22,224 nucleotides of DNA, from NCBI GenBank assembly GCA_018648445.1, contig JABGRG010000064.1:1-22224 (forward strand), in the 5' to 3' direction. Position 1 is the stretch's first letter. Every line of letters starts with the position of its first letter. Of the stretch, positions 1 through 7,362 are shown piece after piece. Origin of the DNA: Rhodospirillales bacterium (GTDB lineage Bacteria > Pseudomonadota > Alphaproteobacteria > Rhodospirillales_A > JACZKS01). The notes under the pieces were generated by a model. The model saw only the letters and a list, made by a program, of their open reading frames with translations, was not told where the DNA came from and did not search any database. The translations under genes were made by a program, and so were the position numbers.

Positions 1-183
1 GGGGCCGGGTAGGAATGGGCAAAGGGCCCCCAGATCGGCGAAGCTGCGTTCGTCCAGCCATTTGCGGCGAGCCACAAACTCGGTTTGAAAATATCCGATA
101 TGGGCGACGGGGCCGCCGAACGACGTGCATCCCAGGCGCAGGAAAACCTTGAACACCGTCCAGGGATGTACAGGATCAGGCAC
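1..183 (-). CDS. chrA: Chromate transporter ChrA, N-terminal fragment (truncated by window edge)
   Basis: The minus strand reads as 61 codons from a GTG at 183-181 to the window edge. The peptide begins [14 protein letters not shown] and continues with LGCTSFGGPVAHIGYFQTEF, then RRKWLDERSF and CPFLPGP. The SFGGP...H/Q motif, the WLDE block and the LPGP turn are the N-terminal signature of the CHR family of proton-linked chromate/anion transporters in the inner membrane. The rest of the gene lies to the left of the window, so completeness cannot be judged. The GTG shares its first G with the recR stop codon (TAGTG), which suggests translational coupling to recR. The frame stays open further upstream within recR, but the N-terminus from this GTG matches the usual short family start. 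Chromate specificity is a family inference. Confidence 0.82.
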   Translation of the reverse strand, partial: MPDPVHPWTVFKVFLRLGCTSFGGPVAHIGYFQTEFVARRKWLDERSFADLGALCPFLPGP

Positions 184-779
184 TAGTCTATGGGTCGGCG
201 CGCTTTCAGCGCCGCGCTTAGGGTACCATCATCTAGGTAGTCAAGTTCGCCGCCGACGGGAACGCCGTGGGCCAATCCGGAAACGCGAACCTTACATTCC
301 TCCAGCCGTTCGGCGATGTAGTGGGCGGTCGTCTGACCTTCGACCGTGGCGCTGTTGGCAAGGATCACCTCAACGATTTCCGGCGCGGCCGCGCGCTCGA
401 TCAGTTTCGGGATATTCAAATCCTCGGGCCCGATCCCGTCCAGCGCCGACAGGGTTCCGCCCAGAATGTGGTAACGGCCACGAAAGGCCGCCGTTCTTTC
501 CAGCGCCCACAGATCGGCCACGTCCTCGACCACGCAAATCAACGACCCATCCCGCCGGGGATCGACACAAAGGGCGCAGGGATCGGTCGTGTCCAGATTG
601 CCACACGCCGAACACGCCTTCACGTTTTCCGCCGTGTCGGCCAGCGCGCGGGCCAGCGGCGTCATCAGCACGTCGCGCTTTTTCAACAAATGAAGGGCGG
701 CGCGGCGCGCCGAACGCGGCCCGAGGCCCGGCAATTTGGCCAGAAGTCCGATCAGGTGGTCGATCTCGGAAACAGCCAT
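183..779 (-). CDS. recR: Recombination mediator protein RecR
   Basis: RecR works with RecO (and RecF) to load RecA onto SSB-coated single-stranded DNA in gap repair. The 198-residue product has the normal family length. The N-terminus carries the helix-hairpin-helix region ([20 protein letters not shown], about residues 13-32). A C4 zinc finger follows with Cys56, Cys59, Cys68 and Cys71, then a Toprim domain opening at ICVVED (81-86). The C-terminal [15 protein letters not shown] block is typical. The ATG at 779 is preceded by AGAGAG and lies 9 nt after the ybaB stop, so the two are almost certainly co-transcribed, as in many bacteria (dnaX-ybaB-recR). Here dnaX is separated from the pair by two opposite-strand genes. 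Identification is secure. Confidence 0.97.
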   Translation of the reverse strand: MAVSEIDHLIGLLAKLPGLGPRSARRAALHLLKKRDVLMTPLARALADTAENVKACSACGNLDTTDPCALCVDPRRDGSLICVVEDVADLWALERTAAFRGRYHILGGTLSALDGIGPEDLNIPKLIERAAAPEIVEVILANSATVEGQTTAHYIAERLEECKVRVSGLAHGVPVGGELDYLDDGTLSAALKARRPID

Positions 780-788
780 GAGTGCTCT

Positions 789-1112
789 CTAAAACGGAAG
801 CTGGAAGCCGGGCGGAAGCGGGATGCCGCCGGTCAGTTCAGACATCTTGTCGGCCACATGAGCCTCGACCTTGGCCTTGGCGTCGTTGAAGGCGGCGACC
901 ACCAGATCCTCGACCACTTCGGCATCACCACCGGCAAAAAGCGAAGGGTCGATTTTCACCCGGCGCGCTTCGCCCTTACCCGAAAGGGTCACTTGCACCA
1001 TGTCGCCCCCGGAAGCCCCGCTCATTTCGATGCGGCTCAGTTGCTCCTGCATCTCGGCCATGCGGGTCTGCATCTCCTGGGCCTTTTTCATCATATCGCC
1101 AAGGTTCTTCAT
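789..1112 (-). CDS. ybaB: YbaB/EbfC family nucleoid-associated protein
   Basis: This is a small DNA-binding, nucleoid-associated protein of the YbaB/EbfC family, commonly encoded next to dnaX and recR. The 107-residue length is normal. The N-terminus (MKNLGDMMKKAQEMQTRMAE) is the Met/Lys/Gln-rich helix of the family. The core GKGEARRVKIDPSLF and the C-terminal GGIPLPPGFQLPF tail are diagnostic. GGAG lies about 12 nt before the ATG. The upstream region is a 218-nt divergent spacer shared with the hydroxyacid dehydrogenase gene, so the ybaB-recR-chrA promoter should lie there; no convincing -35/-10 pair was found on the minus strand. The exact cellular role of the family remains unsettled. Confidence 0.95.
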   Translation of the reverse strand: MKNLGDMMKKAQEMQTRMAEMQEQLSRIEMSGASGGDMVQVTLSGKGEARRVKIDPSLFAGGDAEVVEDLVVAAFNDAKAKVEAHVADKMSELTGGIPLPPGFQLPF

Positions 1113-1153
1113 TATAACGTGGTCTCCGGCCTATAGTTTGGATGTCGCCAGTA

Positions 1154-1190
1154 TATAACAGGACGCCAAGGGGAAGTCATGCAGCACCGA
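1154..1190 (+). repeat. Partial copy of the exonuclease promoter/start region
   Basis: This stretch has a TATAAC box (1154-1159), then GGAC, GGGGAA and the 14-mer GTCATGCAGCACCG (1176-1189). The same elements in the same order precede and include the start of the exonuclease gene (TATAAC 2382-2387, 14-mer 2414-2427). The copy here is 10 nt shorter between box and ATG. Its ATG (1179) opens only a 17-codon frame beginning MQHRKDEG and stopping at 1230-1232, so it is probably a remnant rather than a gene. The two copies flank the hydroxyacid dehydrogenase. Confidence 0.55.
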
Positions 1191-1330
1191 AAAGACGAAG
1201 GCGCTATTGAACCCTCCGGCGCATGTCAATAACATACCCGCAGTTCGATGCCATCGCCGAGCATTTGAAAGCCTGATCGCCGCCACCCACCTCATTCATA
1301 CCGTTCCAATCCGACTAACCGAGAGTAATC

Positions 1331-2314
1331 ATGCGCGCCATCACGTCCCATCACATCGTCTTTCTTGATCGCGAAACCATTGCGCCGTCTGTCGAGGTGC
1401 GGAAATCCGCCTTCGAACACACCTACAAGGAATTTGGGCAAACAACGCCGGATCAGGTGGTGGAAAGGGCTCGCGAGGCGACCATTATTATCAACAACAA
1501 GGTACCGCTTCGTGCCGAGACCCTGGCTCAATTGCCCAACCTTCAGATGATCGCCGTCGCCGCCACAGGCACCGACTGCATCGACAAGGCGTACTGCGCC
1601 GCCAACGATATCGTGGTGTCCAATATTCGGGGATACGCGACCTCGACCGTGCCGGAACACACATTCGCCCTTATCCTGGCCTTGAAGCGCAGTCTTATTG
1701 GTTATCGGCAGGACGTCATTGACGGCGAATGGCAGCGTTCGGGACAGTTTTGCTTTTTCACACATCCGATCACGGCATTGGCCGGCAACGTGCTGGGCAT
1801 CATCGGCGAGGGCTCCATCGGCCAGTCGGTCGCCGAAATCGGCAAGGCCTTCGGCATGAAGCCGCTGTTCGCCGCGCATAAGGGTGTCACTGGCCTGGGG
1901 CCGCTTTACACCCCGTTCGACGAGGTGATCGAAACGGCCGACGTCATCACCATGCACTGCCCGCTCTTGCCGCAGACCGAGAACACGATTGCCATGCCCG
2001 AATTCACGCGCATGAAACCTTCGGCGATTATCGTCAACACGGCCCGCGGCGGTCTCGTCAACGAAGCCGATCTCGCGACCGCCTTGAAACAAGGCCAAAT
2101 CGCAGGCGCGGGCTTCGACGTAACGACGCCCCCCGAACCACCGGCCGACGACAATCCGCTTCTTCAGTTGCTGGATCTCCCAAATTTCATCCTCACCCCG
2201 CACGTCGCCTGGGCCAGCCACGAGGCCCAGCAAACGTTGGCCGATCAACTCATCGATAACATCGAAGCCTTCGTCGATGGACAACCCGCCAACGTGGTCA
2301 GCGGCGCATTTTAG
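1331..2314 (+). CDS. D-2-hydroxyacid dehydrogenase (glycerate/hydroxypyruvate reductase-like)
   Basis: This is an NAD(P)-dependent oxidoreductase of the D-isomer-specific 2-hydroxyacid dehydrogenase family, which interconverts 2-keto acids and D-2-hydroxyacids in the cytoplasm. The 327-residue length is normal. The nucleotide-binding loop is GEGSIG (159-164). The catalytic triad is visible as Arg239 (NTARGG), Glu269 (PPEP) and His291 (TPHVAW). The substrate-domain segment AVAATGTDCID (76-86) matches the hydroxypyruvate/glycerate dehydrogenase branch, but the true substrate cannot be fixed from sequence. GAGAG precedes the ATG. It stands between ybaB and the exonuclease, on the opposite strand to the dnaX/recR genes. 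A second, different family member is encoded at 16128-17063. Confidence 0.9.
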   Translation: MRAITSHHIVFLDRETIAPSVEVRKSAFEHTYKEFGQTTPDQVVERAREATIIINNKVPLRAETLAQLPNLQMIAVAATGTDCIDKAYCAANDIVVSNIRGYATSTVPEHTFALILALKRSLIGYRQDVIDGEWQRSGQFCFFTHPITALAGNVLGIIGEGSIGQSVAEIGKAFGMKPLFAAHKGVTGLGPLYTPFDEVIETADVITMHCPLLPQTENTIAMPEFTRMKPSAIIVNTARGGLVNEADLATALKQGQIAGAGFDVTTPPEPPADDNPLLQLLDLPNFILTPHVAWASHEAQQTLADQLIDNIEAFVDGQPANVVSGAF

Positions 2315-2381
2315 ACGGCGTCTAAAGCATCCCCTGAAATGCGGGTCCAGGCGGGAAATTCGTTTGTGATGGAACTCCGTG

Positions 2382-2428
2382 TATAACCGGACATTGCTGG
2401 AAATGGGGGGAACGTCATGCAGCACCGG
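2382..2428 (+). promoter_or_regulatory. Putative promoter and ribosome binding site of the exonuclease gene (second copy of the repeat at 1154)
   Basis: A TATAAC -10-like box (2382-2387) is followed by a strong purine ribosome binding site (GGGGGGAA, 2405-2412) and the ATG at 2417. TATAAC.GGAC, the G-run and GTCATGCAGCACCG are shared with 1154-1190. No good -35 element was identified. Conservation in two copies in this window supports a real promoter/leader unit, but this is inference. Confidence 0.4.
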
Positions 2429-3247
2429 AATCTTCTGGTTTTTGATATCGAAACCGTACCCGACACTGATGCCGCCTTCAACCTGACGGGGTTTGACGAT
2501 CCCGATACGGATGCCCGGCACGCCGAGATCGAGCGCTATCACCTGGAAGTCACCGGCGGCAAAAACGCCTTTCCCCGGCAGCCGTTCCACAAGGTCGTCG
2601 CCATCAGTTTCCTGCGCGCTGAAATCGTCTATGAGGATGGAGGCGAGGCCTTTTATTTGCAGGAATTGCGCACGGGCGGCACCGAAAAGTCCGGCGAAAA
2701 GGAACTGGTCGCCGGGTTCTTCCAGTTTTTCGAACACCACAAGCCGCGTCTGGTTTCATTCAACGGGCGGACGTTTGATCTGCCGGTGCTGAAGTACCGG
2801 GCTATGAAGCACGGTCTGTCGGCCAAATTTCTGCATTCGGCGGGCGACAAGTGGAACAGCTACACCAGCCGATATTCCGCCGATTGGCATTGCGACCTCT
2901 TGGAGGTGCTGTCCGATTACGGGGCTTCGGCGCGCATCAAGCTGAACGAAGCCTGCGCGATCATGGGATTTCCGGGCAAATTCGGGGTGGACGGCAGCAA
3001 GGTCGCCGACATGTTCGATAGCGGGCGCATCGGCGAAATTCGCGACTATTGCGAAACCGACGTGCTGAACACCTATCTGGTATACCTGCGCCACCGGCTT
3101 CACGCGGGCGGATTATCGCTTGAAGGCTATAACCGGGCCGTCGCCGACATCATTTCGCTGATCGAGGCGGAAGGGGCCGAACGGCCGCACCTGAGCGCCT
3201 TCCTCGAAGCCTGGGCCGAGGCGTCGGGCAACACGTTTATGCTTTAG
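2417..3247 (+). CDS. Predicted 3'-5' exonuclease, PolB-exonuclease-like (DEDDy)
   Basis: The 276-residue protein belongs to the predicted 3'-5' exonuclease family related to the proofreading domain of DNA polymerase B. The four metal-binding acidic residues are visible: Asp10 and Glu12 in FDIETVPD (Exo I), Asp121 in SFNGRTFDLPVL (Exo II) and Asp215 in YCETDVLNTY (Exo III, with Tyr211 giving the YxxxD form). There is no polymerase domain, so it would act alone on DNA or RNA ends. The stop lies 2 nt from the dnaX stop on the other strand, a tail-to-tail arrangement with no room for a separate terminator. The ATG is preceded by a G-rich ribosome binding site. The physiological substrate of this family is not established. 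Confidence 0.9.
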   Translation: MQHRNLLVFDIETVPDTDAAFNLTGFDDPDTDARHAEIERYHLEVTGGKNAFPRQPFHKVVAISFLRAEIVYEDGGEAFYLQELRTGGTEKSGEKELVAGFFQFFEHHKPRLVSFNGRTFDLPVLKYRAMKHGLSAKFLHSAGDKWNSYTSRYSADWHCDLLEVLSDYGASARIKLNEACAIMGFPGKFGVDGSKVADMFDSGRIGEIRDYCETDVLNTYLVYLRHRLHAGGLSLEGYNRAVADIISLIEAEGAERPHLSAFLEAWAEASGNTFML

Positions 3248-3249
3248 GT

Positions 3250-4911
3250 TTAGCGAACGTCGGTAATTTCGGCGCCGGGAAAGGCATCCAGAACGCCACG
3301 CACCAGCGGGTCCTGGGCGGCTTCGCTTTTTTGCGAGGCAGCGGCGTCTTCTTTTTGCCGGTGCAGGGTGGCCGCGCCCAGCTCGCTCGATACCGTGACC
3401 AGCCAGCGGCGCGCCGTATTGTCATTGAGGAAGCGGCTGAGATCGCGCGCCAAGTCTTCCGGGGCCTGCTCGCCGGGGCGAAATTCAACCCGTCCGGGCT
3501 CAAACGCTACCAGATGCAGATTGGACGTCAGGTTGGTGTGCAGGATCATCTCGCGCTTCGCCTGAACCAGTTCAACGACCTCGGCGAAACTTTGCGGGTC
3601 CGGTTTTTCGGGGGCCGTCTGCGCTACGGCCTCATGCTCCACAGCATCAGGCGCCACAGCTACGGCTACCGCTCCACCACCGCCGGATGGTGCCGGAGGA
3701 GCCGCCTGCGATGAAGCCGCCTGCGATGGTGCCGGGGAATTCCCGCCTTTGATTTGGGCCACGGCGTCCGCCGGGCTCGGCAGATCGGCGGTGAAGGCCA
3801 GACGGATCAGGATCATTTCGGCGGCCTGCATGGGCGAGGGTGCTGTGCGGACTTCGCCCAATCCCTTGAGCAGCATTTGCCACGACAAGGTCAGCACCGG
3901 CATGGAAAGGGTCCCGGCCATGCCCCGGCCGCGCACCCGTTCGGCTTCGGGAACACCGGGATCGTCGGCGGCTTCGGGAACCACTTTCACCCGTGTCAGC
4001 CAGTGAACCAGTTCCAGCATGTCTTCGAGAACGACCGCCGGGTCCGCGCCTGCCGCATATTGCTGGCTCAGATTCTCCAGGGCCGAACCCGCTTCGCCCT
4101 TCATGACGGCTTCGAAAAGATCCAACGTCCGGGTCCGGTCAGCCAGACCGACCATGGCGCGCACCTGATCTTCGCCCACATCGCCCGCGCAATGGGCGAT
4201 GGCCTGATCCAACAGGCTAAGGCCGTCTCGAACGCTGCCGTCGGCGGCGCGCGCAATCAGATGCAGGGCGTCGTCGCTGATCGTGGCCCCTTCCTTCTTG
4301 GCAATATTGCCGAAGTGTTCGGCCAGTTCTTCGGCATCGACCCGGCGCAGATCGAAGCGCTGGCAACGCGACAACACGGTCACCGGAACCTTGCGGCTTT
4401 CGGTCGTCGCGAAAATGAACTTCACATGCTCGGGCGGTTCTTCGAGCGTCTTCAGAAGCGCGTTGAAGGCGTTCTTCGACAGCATATGGATTTCGTCGAT
4501 GATGTAGATCTTGGTGCGCGCCGAGGTTGGCCGGTACTGAACGCCGTCAATCACTTCGCGGATGTCATCCACGCCGGTGCGGCTGGCGGCATCCATTTCC
4601 ATGACGTCCATGTGCCGGTCGTCGGCGATGGCAACGCAGTGTTCGCATACGCCGCAGGGCGAAATGGTAGGACCGCCATTGCCGTCCGCGCCGACGCAAT
4701 TGAGCGCCCGGGCAATAAGGCGCGCCGTCGTCGTCTTGCCGATGCCGCGAACGCCGGTCAGGATAAAGGCGTGCGCCAGCCGGCCCTTGGCGATGGCGTT
4801 GGTCAGCGTGCGCACCATCGCCACCTGACCGATCAGTTCGGAAAACGTCGTCGGCCGATAGGTGCGCGCCAGAACGCGGTAGGGCTTTGCTTGGGGCTGG
4901 TCGGTTTCCAT
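3250..4911 (-). CDS. dnaX: DNA polymerase III subunit gamma/tau
   Basis: DnaX is the ATPase of the replicative clamp loader and, as tau, links the loader to the polymerase core. The 553-residue product starts METDQPQAKPYRVLARTYRP. It has Walker A GVRGIGKTT (53-61), a zinc site with Cys72, Cys86, Cys89 and Cys92, Walker B IIDEIH (137-142), and the arginine-finger SRC motif (181-183). Domains II-III follow to about residue 370. An Ala/Pro/Ser-rich linker (about 395-440) then leads to a C-terminal tau-type domain. I saw no gamma-producing frameshift signal at the end of domain III. The SRP RNA lies 36 nt upstream on the same strand without an obvious terminator between them. In relatives ybaB-recR usually follows directly; here two plus-strand genes intervene. 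Confidence 0.97.
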   Translation of the reverse strand: METDQPQAKPYRVLARTYRPTTFSELIGQVAMVRTLTNAIAKGRLAHAFILTGVRGIGKTTTARLIARALNCVGADGNGGPTISPCGVCEHCVAIADDRHMDVMEMDAASRTGVDDIREVIDGVQYRPTSARTKIYIIDEIHMLSKNAFNALLKTLEEPPEHVKFIFATTESRKVPVTVLSRCQRFDLRRVDAEELAEHFGNIAKKEGATISDDALHLIARAADGSVRDGLSLLDQAIAHCAGDVGEDQVRAMVGLADRTRTLDLFEAVMKGEAGSALENLSQQYAAGADPAVVLEDMLELVHWLTRVKVVPEAADDPGVPEAERVRGRGMAGTLSMPVLTLSWQMLLKGLGEVRTAPSPMQAAEMILIRLAFTADLPSPADAVAQIKGGNSPAPSQAASSQAAPPAPSGGGGAVAVAVAPDAVEHEAVAQTAPEKPDPQSFAEVVELVQAKREMILHTNLTSNLHLVAFEPGRVEFRPGEQAPEDLARDLSRFLNDNTARRWLVTVSSELGAATLHRQKEDAAASQKSEAAQDPLVRGVLDAFPGAEITDVR

Positions 4912-4947
4912 CGGTTAGATATTATCCGCCAGGTGGGAAACTTAGGT

Positions 4948-5044
4948 GGGAGACTGAACAAACGACCCGGGCCTAAACTCGTTACGGCTGCTTCCTTCCG
5001 GATCTGACCGGGTTGGCGAGGGGCCCGTCCGCCGCCAGCCTCCC
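4948..5044 (-). ncRNA. ffs: Small (4.5S-type) signal recognition particle RNA
   Basis: The minus strand at 5009-4986 carries the near-invariant SRP RNA apex: GGTCAG, the symmetric internal loop, the GGAA tetraloop and AAGCAGCC, which is where Ffh (SRP54) binds. The 5' end GGGAGGCTG (5044-5036) pairs with CAGTCTCCC at the 3' end (4956-4948), closing the long hairpin at about 97 nt. This is the expected size of the short alphaproteobacterial form without an Alu domain. The RNA guides cotranslational membrane targeting together with Ffh and FtsY. The ends are inferred from pairing and could be off by a few bases. Linkage to dnaX is common in alphaproteobacteria. Confidence 0.95.
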
Positions 5045-5050
5045 GCGCGC

Positions 5051-5056
5051 AATATA
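5051..5056 (-). promoter_or_regulatory. Putative -10 box for the SRP RNA gene
   Basis: TATATT on the minus strand lies 6 nt before the inferred 5' end of the SRP RNA, at the right distance for a sigma-70 -10 element. No good -35 hexamer was found at 16-18 nt. With no terminator seen after the RNA, this promoter may also supply dnaX. Confidence 0.5.
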
Positions 5057-5094
5057 GCAGCGACGATCCGCTCAAATAAAGAGAGTCTTTTCAC

Positions 5095-5628
5095 CTATTC
5101 GATGAAAAACGCGCCACCCTCTCCGGTACCGAACGGCGAGAAATGAACCTTGTCGAGGACGTAGGTGGGCCCTTTTCTGAAGTAGTAGTAGCCATCACGC
5201 ACGGCCACAAACGACATTTCGCGGCTCTCGCCCGGCGCCAGATGCAACGACACCAGTTTCGAACCGGCGGAGATTTCCTCTTCCGCCGGAACAACCGATT
5301 TCACCGCCACCGAGTTGAAAAAATCGGCTGCAATAAAGGTATGCGGAACGTCATCGCCGTTCTGCAAGGTCAGGACATAGGGGGTTCCGACGCGCAGAAC
5401 CATCAGGCTCGGCGAAAATTCGCCCTGGCGGATGCGCAAGGTCCTGCTCAAGGCCATTTCCCAGTCGGCATCCGTAACGGCATCGACGGTGTTAACCGTT
5501 CCGCCGACAACCTGAATATCGAAACCGCCCTCGGTCGACACCACCATATCGCCGGTGGAAGTACATGCCACCAGTCCAAATGCCGCCAAAAACGCAATTG
5601 CCGTTCTAAGGATCATGTTTCCGTACAT
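5095..5628 (-). CDS. Lipoprotein with degenerate cupredoxin-like domain
   Basis: The 177-residue product has a lipoprotein signal: hydrophobic ILRTAIAFLAAFG, then lipobox LVAC with Cys22 as the lipidated residue, followed by TSTGD. It is therefore predicted to be anchored in a membrane on the periplasmic side. The mature part resembles a plastocyanin-like beta-barrel: FSPSLMVLRVGTPYVLTLQN, then VPHTF with His96 at the first copper-ligand position, LAPGES and DGYYYF. The expected ligand cysteine after the GxYxF strand is absent (it reads FRKGPTY), and no Cys remains beyond the lipobox, so a normal type 1 copper site is not possible. I used ATG 5628. ATG 5616 would give a shorter, equally good signal peptide, and a TTG at 5631 is less likely. 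It lies just upstream of ffs and divergent from nudC. Function unknown. Confidence 0.75.
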   Translation of the reverse strand: MYGNMILRTAIAFLAAFGLVACTSTGDMVVSTEGGFDIQVVGGTVNTVDAVTDADWEMALSRTLRIRQGEFSPSLMVLRVGTPYVLTLQNGDDVPHTFIAADFFNSVAVKSVVPAEEEISAGSKLVSLHLAPGESREMSFVAVRDGYYYFRKGPTYVLDKVHFSPFGTGEGGAFFIE

Positions 5629-5723
5629 CAAAATTTCCGTGCGCGGATTGTGCCCCGCAGGGCGAGAAAAGGCAATTCATTCTCGGCGTTGCGAAAATTG
5701 CGACGTTGTGTCAGGTTCCCGCC

Positions 5724-6632
5724 ATGTCGAAACCGATTTTCTTTACCGGCTCGGGCCTGGACCGGGCCGATCGTTTGCGCGGGGACGCCGGGTGGGTCGC
5801 CCGGCAGCTTGCCGACGCCGGAACTTGTGTTTTTCCGGTGTGGCGCGATCTTAACCTTGTTGACGATGATCGCCTTCATCTTACGGGCGATGCGGCGCGA
5901 GAGGTGGTCGTGCGGGCTGACGAAATCGTTCTGTTGGGATTGCGCGGCGAAACGCCCTATTTCGCAGCCGATATTTCGTCCATGGACGAAAACGCGGCGG
6001 CCAAGCTGTGCGGAGTGGACGAGTTCACCGATATTCGCAACTGCGGGTCCACGATGGCGCGGGACGCCGGCGCGGTTCTGGCCTATGCCAAGGGGATTTT
6101 GATCTGGCATCGGCGGCACCGTTTTTGCGGCGACTGTGGTCACCCGACGCTTAGTGCCGAGGCGGGTCACGTTCGCAAGTGCACCAACGCGGGCTGCGCC
6201 AAGTCCCATTTTCCCAGGACCGACCCGGCTGTCATCATGCTGGTGACGCGCCCCGGGCCCAATGGTGGATCGTGCCTTCTTGGACACAAGCCTGGATTTA
6301 TTCAGGGCATGTATTCAACGCTGGCCGGATTTGTCGAGCCCGGTGAAAGCCTGGAGGAAACCGTCGCCCGCGAGGTCTTCGAAGAAGCGGGCATTCACGT
6401 AACGGACGTGAGCTACCGGGCCTCTCAGCCGTGGCCGTTTCCGGCTTCCCTGATGTTGGGCTACCGGGCGGTCGCCACCACCTTCGACATCAACATCGAT
6501 CCGGAGGAACTGGGCGACGCGGCGTGGTTCACAAGGGAAGATATCGCGCGCATGCCCGAAACCGGCAAACGCCTGCCGCGCCCCGCTTCCATTGCCCTGT
6601 GGCTGATCAATGAATGGCTGGCCGAAACCTGA
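5724..6632 (+). CDS. nudC: NAD(H) pyrophosphatase / decapping Nudix hydrolase NudC
   Basis: NudC cleaves NAD(H) to NMN(H) and AMP and in some bacteria removes NAD caps from RNA. The 302-residue product from ATG 5724 (MSKPIFFTGS) has the three expected parts. These are an N-terminal domain, a C4 zinc ribbon (Cys135, Cys138, Cys153, Cys158) and a Nudix domain with box G202-x5-E208-x7-R216-E217-x2-E220-E221-x-G223. The NudC-specific signature SQPWPFPAS (234-242) is intact and separates it from other Nudix proteins. An in-frame TTG at 5706 would add six residues but is less likely. The stop lies 13 nt before the ATG of the SDR gene, suggesting co-transcription. The 95-nt spacer to the divergent lipoprotein gene should hold both promoters. 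Confidence 0.95.
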   Translation: MSKPIFFTGSGLDRADRLRGDAGWVARQLADAGTCVFPVWRDLNLVDDDRLHLTGDAAREVVVRADEIVLLGLRGETPYFAADISSMDENAAAKLCGVDEFTDIRNCGSTMARDAGAVLAYAKGILIWHRRHRFCGDCGHPTLSAEAGHVRKCTNAGCAKSHFPRTDPAVIMLVTRPGPNGGSCLLGHKPGFIQGMYSTLAGFVEPGESLEETVAREVFEEAGIHVTDVSYRASQPWPFPASLMLGYRAVATTFDINIDPEELGDAAWFTREDIARMPETGKRLPRPASIALWLINEWLAET

Positions 6633-6645
6633 AGGAAACAAAAAA

Positions 6646-7362
6646 ATGGCTGAACAAAGAAAAGCGCTGGTTACCGGCGGCACCAAAGGGATCGGACGGG
6701 CCATCGCGGAAAAGCTGCGCGACGACGGCGCGTCCGTCACCGTCACCGGGACCAAACCCGACGGCCAGGCGCCCGAGGGATGCGGCTATCTGCCCATCGA
6801 TTTTTCGGATCGCGCGGCGACACTTGTTTTCGCCGAGAAAGTCGCGGCAATGGACTTCGACGTGCTGGTCAACAACGCGGGCACCAACAAGGTCGGCCCC
6901 ATCGAGGACTACGCGGTCGAGGATTTCGAACGCATCATGCAGGTCAACGTCACCGCGCCCTTTATTACGTGCAAGGCCGTCATTCCGGGCATGAAAAAGA
7001 AGGGATGGGGACGCATCGTCAACATTTCTTCCCTGTGGGGACTGGGCGCGCGGGAACACCGCCAAGCCTATTCCGCCAGCAAATTTGCCATCGACGGGAT
7101 GACCGCGTCCATCGCGGCGGAAGTTTCCCAGGACGGCATCCTCGCCAACTGCGTGGCCCCGGGTTTTATCCGCACGGAACTGTCCGTTACCAATCTGGGC
7201 GAAGCGGGACTGGCCGAAATGGCCAAACGGATACCCGCCCGCCGCTGCGGCGGCACCGAGGAAGTGGCGGGAACGGTGGCCTTCTTGGCCAGCGACCAAA
7301 ACACCTACATCGCCGGACAGAATATACCAGTGGATGGCGGTTTCTCGCGCAGCAGAGGTTAG
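6646..7362 (+). CDS. SDR family oxidoreductase (FabG-like)
   Basis: This is a classical short-chain dehydrogenase/reductase of 238 residues. It has the NAD(P) motif TGGTKGIG (10-17), NNAG (76-79), the catalytic Ser129, Tyr142 and Lys146 (YSASK), and Asn101. The ending GGTEEVAGTVAFLASDQ...YIAGQNIPVDGG is typical of the FabG-like group. The substrate cannot be assigned; 3-oxoacyl or sugar/alcohol substrates are all possible. An in-frame ATG at 6610 lies within nudC, but the ATG at 6646 has GAAGGA 9 nt upstream and gives the standard SDR N-terminus (MAEQRKALVTGG), so it was chosen. The end overlaps the pheA stop codon on the other strand by 4 nt. Confidence 0.92.
   Translation: MAEQRKALVTGGTKGIGRAIAEKLRDDGASVTVTGTKPDGQAPEGCGYLPIDFSDRAATLVFAEKVAAMDFDVLVNNAGTNKVGPIEDYAVEDFERIMQVNVTAPFITCKAVIPGMKKKGWGRIVNISSLWGLGAREHRQAYSASKFAIDGMTASIAAEVSQDGILANCVAPGFIRTELSVTNLGEAGLAEMAKRIPARRCGGTEEVAGTVAFLASDQNTYIAGQNIPVDGGFSRSRG

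Noticed and set aside
1292..2740. A 482-codon minus-strand open frame covering the dehydrogenase and part of the exonuclease
   Set aside because: It runs across two genes with full catalytic motifs on the other strand and shows no recognisable domain; it follows from high-GC codon bias.
3327..3332. A6 run on the coding strand of dnaX as a possible programmed frameshift for gamma
   Set aside because: It lies near codon 528 of 553, far past the end of domain III. The codons read CAA AAA AGC, which is not a canonical slippery heptamer, so it could not make a gamma-sized product.
3754..5007. A 417-codon plus-strand open frame opposite dnaX
   Set aside because: It is a shadow of dnaX, runs into the SRP RNA, and is rich in His, Gly and Arg without motifs.
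5091..5294. Minus-strand 67-codon frame over the end of the lipoprotein gene
   Set aside because: It overlaps the lipoprotein gene in another frame, is Arg/Cys-rich and has no family features.
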